Origin: Leptodactylus fallax | Taxonomy: Eukaryota > Chordata > Amphibia > Anura > Leptodactylidae | Length of the DNA: 64,000 nucleotides | NCBI GenBank assembly: GCA_947044405.1 | Contig: CAMRHE010000029.1 | Location: forward strand, 124,001-188,000 | Reading direction: 5' to 3' | Part shown: positions 61,855 to 64,000 of the stretch, in pieces | How positions within the stretch are numbered: position 1 is the first letter of the stretch | Layout of the letters: each line of letters starts with the position of its first letter | Translations under genes and position numbers: made by a program | Notes under the pieces: model-generated | What the model was told of the DNA's origin: nothing | Database searches by the model: none | Seen by the model: the letters and a program-made list of their open reading frames with translations, nothing else

Positions 61855-64000
61855 TATATAATTAAAAACATTCATTGTCCTGTTTTTATTTTTGGTTTCT
61901 CCGTGGTTTATAGAAACTTTTATTAAATAAGTTTTTCAGACTGGAGGACATTTTTGATACTGATGGCCTATCCTCAGGATAGGTCACTGTGTAAGATGGG
62001 GAAACAGCCCTCATGTTGTGAATGTACTTGTTTCTATATATAAGTTAAATTTTTTTTATAAACTGACATTTGTTTGTTTGAGCACAAGAGGCCACCGTTA
62101 CCTCAGAAATGGGAAGGACTGTAATTCTGTAATTCCCTGGAGTAGTGACGTGGAGACCCTGTTCTGCAGAGGTGGTACAAGAAGGAGCAGAGTGTGTGTG
62201 GCAGCCATCTTGGGAGTGTGCTTTTGAGATTTTAGAAGAAGGACTGAAGTGAGAGAAAAAGGATTCCTAAGGGATCAGAGCTATAACAAGGGGGTGCTGA
62301 AGCAGAGACTGTTCCAGGGTTTGTTCAGACAGCATCCTAAATTGATTATTGCTATCAAGGACCCGGCTGTGAAGTTGCCCTGTCAGTGAGATCGCATGTT
62401 TTCTGGATGAGCCCCGCTTCCAGCTGTTCCAGACCAAGGCTAAAAGGTACAATTCTTACAACCGCTATCAGATTGGTGGGAACCCACACAGATCAGCCGT
62501 TCCAGCCAGTCAACTGTGCTAGAATCTATACAGGAGACAGAGCTACAGAATAAGCAGAAGGCTCTGCTCACTGTATGTATCAGGCGTGAGCTACTGCAGC
62601 TATGCTTCTATTCACTTGGATGGGAGCAGAGCTGTAATACTTTGGCACTGCAGCTACAGTATACCAGGGAAAGATATGGTTACTTCCAGATTAAAAGAGA
62701 GTTCAGGGACACAGGATCTCCAAATGCGTTTGTTGGGTCTGACGGAGAAAAACGCTAAATCAGACAGTGCATAGAAAAGAGCAGGGCTGTGCAGATGATT
62801 CTCCATTCTTAGCACATTTTTAGAAAGTACGACGTACATTATATTTCAGTTTATTGGAAGTAATATTAACCCTTTAAGGATTCAGGGTAATTTGTACATT
62901 AAGTTACTCGGCGACTTTTTTCATATTTTCCTTCCCCGCCTTCCAAAATTAAAATTTTTCTGTCTACATAGCTATGTGAGGGCTTATTCTTTGTGTAACG
63001 AGTTGTACTTTCATTTGTCACCATTTTGTGGTACATATAATGTTTTGATCAGCTATTAACGTTTTTTGGTGGTACATGTGAAAAAACCCACATCATAATT
63101 TTTTACATTTTATTTTTACGGCGTTCATTCTGCATTAAATATGATATGGCAACTTTGTCCGACAGGTCATTACAATTACAGTGATATTTATATTGGTTTT
63201 ATTATGTTTTACCGTTTTTACAAATAAAACATCACTTTATGAAAATGAATGATTTTCCTGGGGCCACCGTATTCTGACGCCTATAACTTTTTTACTGTAT
63301 TGATATCAGAGATATGTCAGGGCTCTTTATTTGAGGGAAAAGTTGGTACCAATGTTTGTTATGTATGACTTTTTGATCACTTTTTATTGCTATTCTTTGG
63401 GGAAAGCAAGGTGACCAAAATTTGTTATTTTGCGCATTGTGGTATATATTTTTTAACGGGATAACGCTGTTTTTTTATAGTGTTGATTTATATGCATATG
63501 GGGATACCTAATGTGCTTGTTTATTTGTTTATAATGTTTTTTTTGTAGAAATAAAGGTGGTTTTTGGGGATTTTTTTAAAACTTTTTATTATTTTAAACT
63601 TTTTGAACTTTTTTTTTTTTTGTACTTTTTACATAGCCCACAAGGGGACTTGAACCTGGGATCTCAGTTCCCCAGTACAATGTACAGCAGTACATAGTAT
63701 TGCAGTACATCGCACATAGGTTCAGTATGTGAACTGTACATAGGCAGTGAGGAGGCTGTTGTGTGCCATGGCAACCCCTTGGACCTCACAATCTTATTGC
63801 GGGGGGATCCGAGGGGGAAGGCGATGCTGCCCCAGACACCTGGATGCTGTGATCGCTATTGACCACGTCATCCAGGGGGAAATCCACCACAGTCGGAAGA
63901 CATTACAGCTCCATACTATTACAGGAAGGGGATAAACACAACCATATAAACGCTGATTAGCCATTACATATAAAACACCTACATGAAATTGTGTAGGTCC
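61855..64000. other. Repeat-rich end of window
   Basis: Segments at 62605-62680 and 62770-62870 recur at 55565 and 59560. From about 62880 to 63660 is a T-rich dispersed repeat ('gtgagggcttattctttgtg', 'acgagttgtactttcatttg', 'gactttttgatcactttttat') ending near 'gggacttgaacctgggatct'; a related piece is at 38115-38300. The final bases (63945-64000) start another copy of the repeat seen at 59700. No gene recognised. Confidence 0.55.

Noticed and set aside
62396..62445. Possible transposase fragment (FLDEPRFQLFQTKAKRYNSY)
   Set aside because: Only about 20 residues resemble a DDE motif and the flanks give no further match.

Overview
This is a eukaryotic, almost certainly anuran amphibian, genomic window. 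The evidence is a vertebrate gene split into small exons by long introns, at least seven Tc1-like transposons, L1- and L2-type LINE remnants, hAT and Helitron relics, and many short TTAA-flanked and fold-back inverted-repeat elements of the kind that litter frog genomes. Nothing bacterial, viral or CRISPR-like was seen. The species cannot be named from the sequence alone.

The one host gene recognised is OS9 (ER lectin, ERAD substrate receptor). It lies on the minus strand between the start codon at 50121 and the stop codon at 9303. Fifteen coding exons splice at AG/GT boundaries into one uninterrupted frame of 674 codons (673 residues plus stop), close to the roughly 667 residues of human OS-9. 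The signal peptide, the MRH-domain cysteines, all six sugar-binding residues (W114, W115, Q127, R185, E206, Y212) and the conserved C-terminal segment are present. A poly(A) signal lies at 9108-9113 and a TATA-less, CCAAT-containing promoter lies upstream of 50121.

Downstream of OS9 (1-9100) are an intact Tc1-like element (147-1713), an L2-like LINE tail nested in a TTAA element with another TTAA element (3803-5788), and small fold-back elements. Inside the introns are a decayed Tc1 element (16306-17832), a Tc1 copy lacking its second catalytic Asp (18976-20533), a DD38E-type copy (22586-24212), a Tc1 element split by a 3.3 kb hAT insertion (27784-32735), an intact DD34E copy abutting it (32740-34377), a solo LTR (37260-37686) and an L2-like LINE (44655-46190). 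Intron 1 carries a 30-bp minisatellite next to exon 1.

Upstream of OS9 (50600-64000) are a 5'-truncated L1-like LINE (50835-55100) broken by three later insertions, a rearranged Helitron whose helicase and Rep fragments point away from each other (56195-58245), another near-intact Tc1 element (60231-61854), and AT-rich dispersed repeats to the window end.

There is no pathway of co-operating genes here. The interest lies in a complete OS9 gene model and in the readable order of insertions. I found no convincing undescribed functional system. The most unusual structure is a run of six different inverted repeats inside one small element at 52716-53766.
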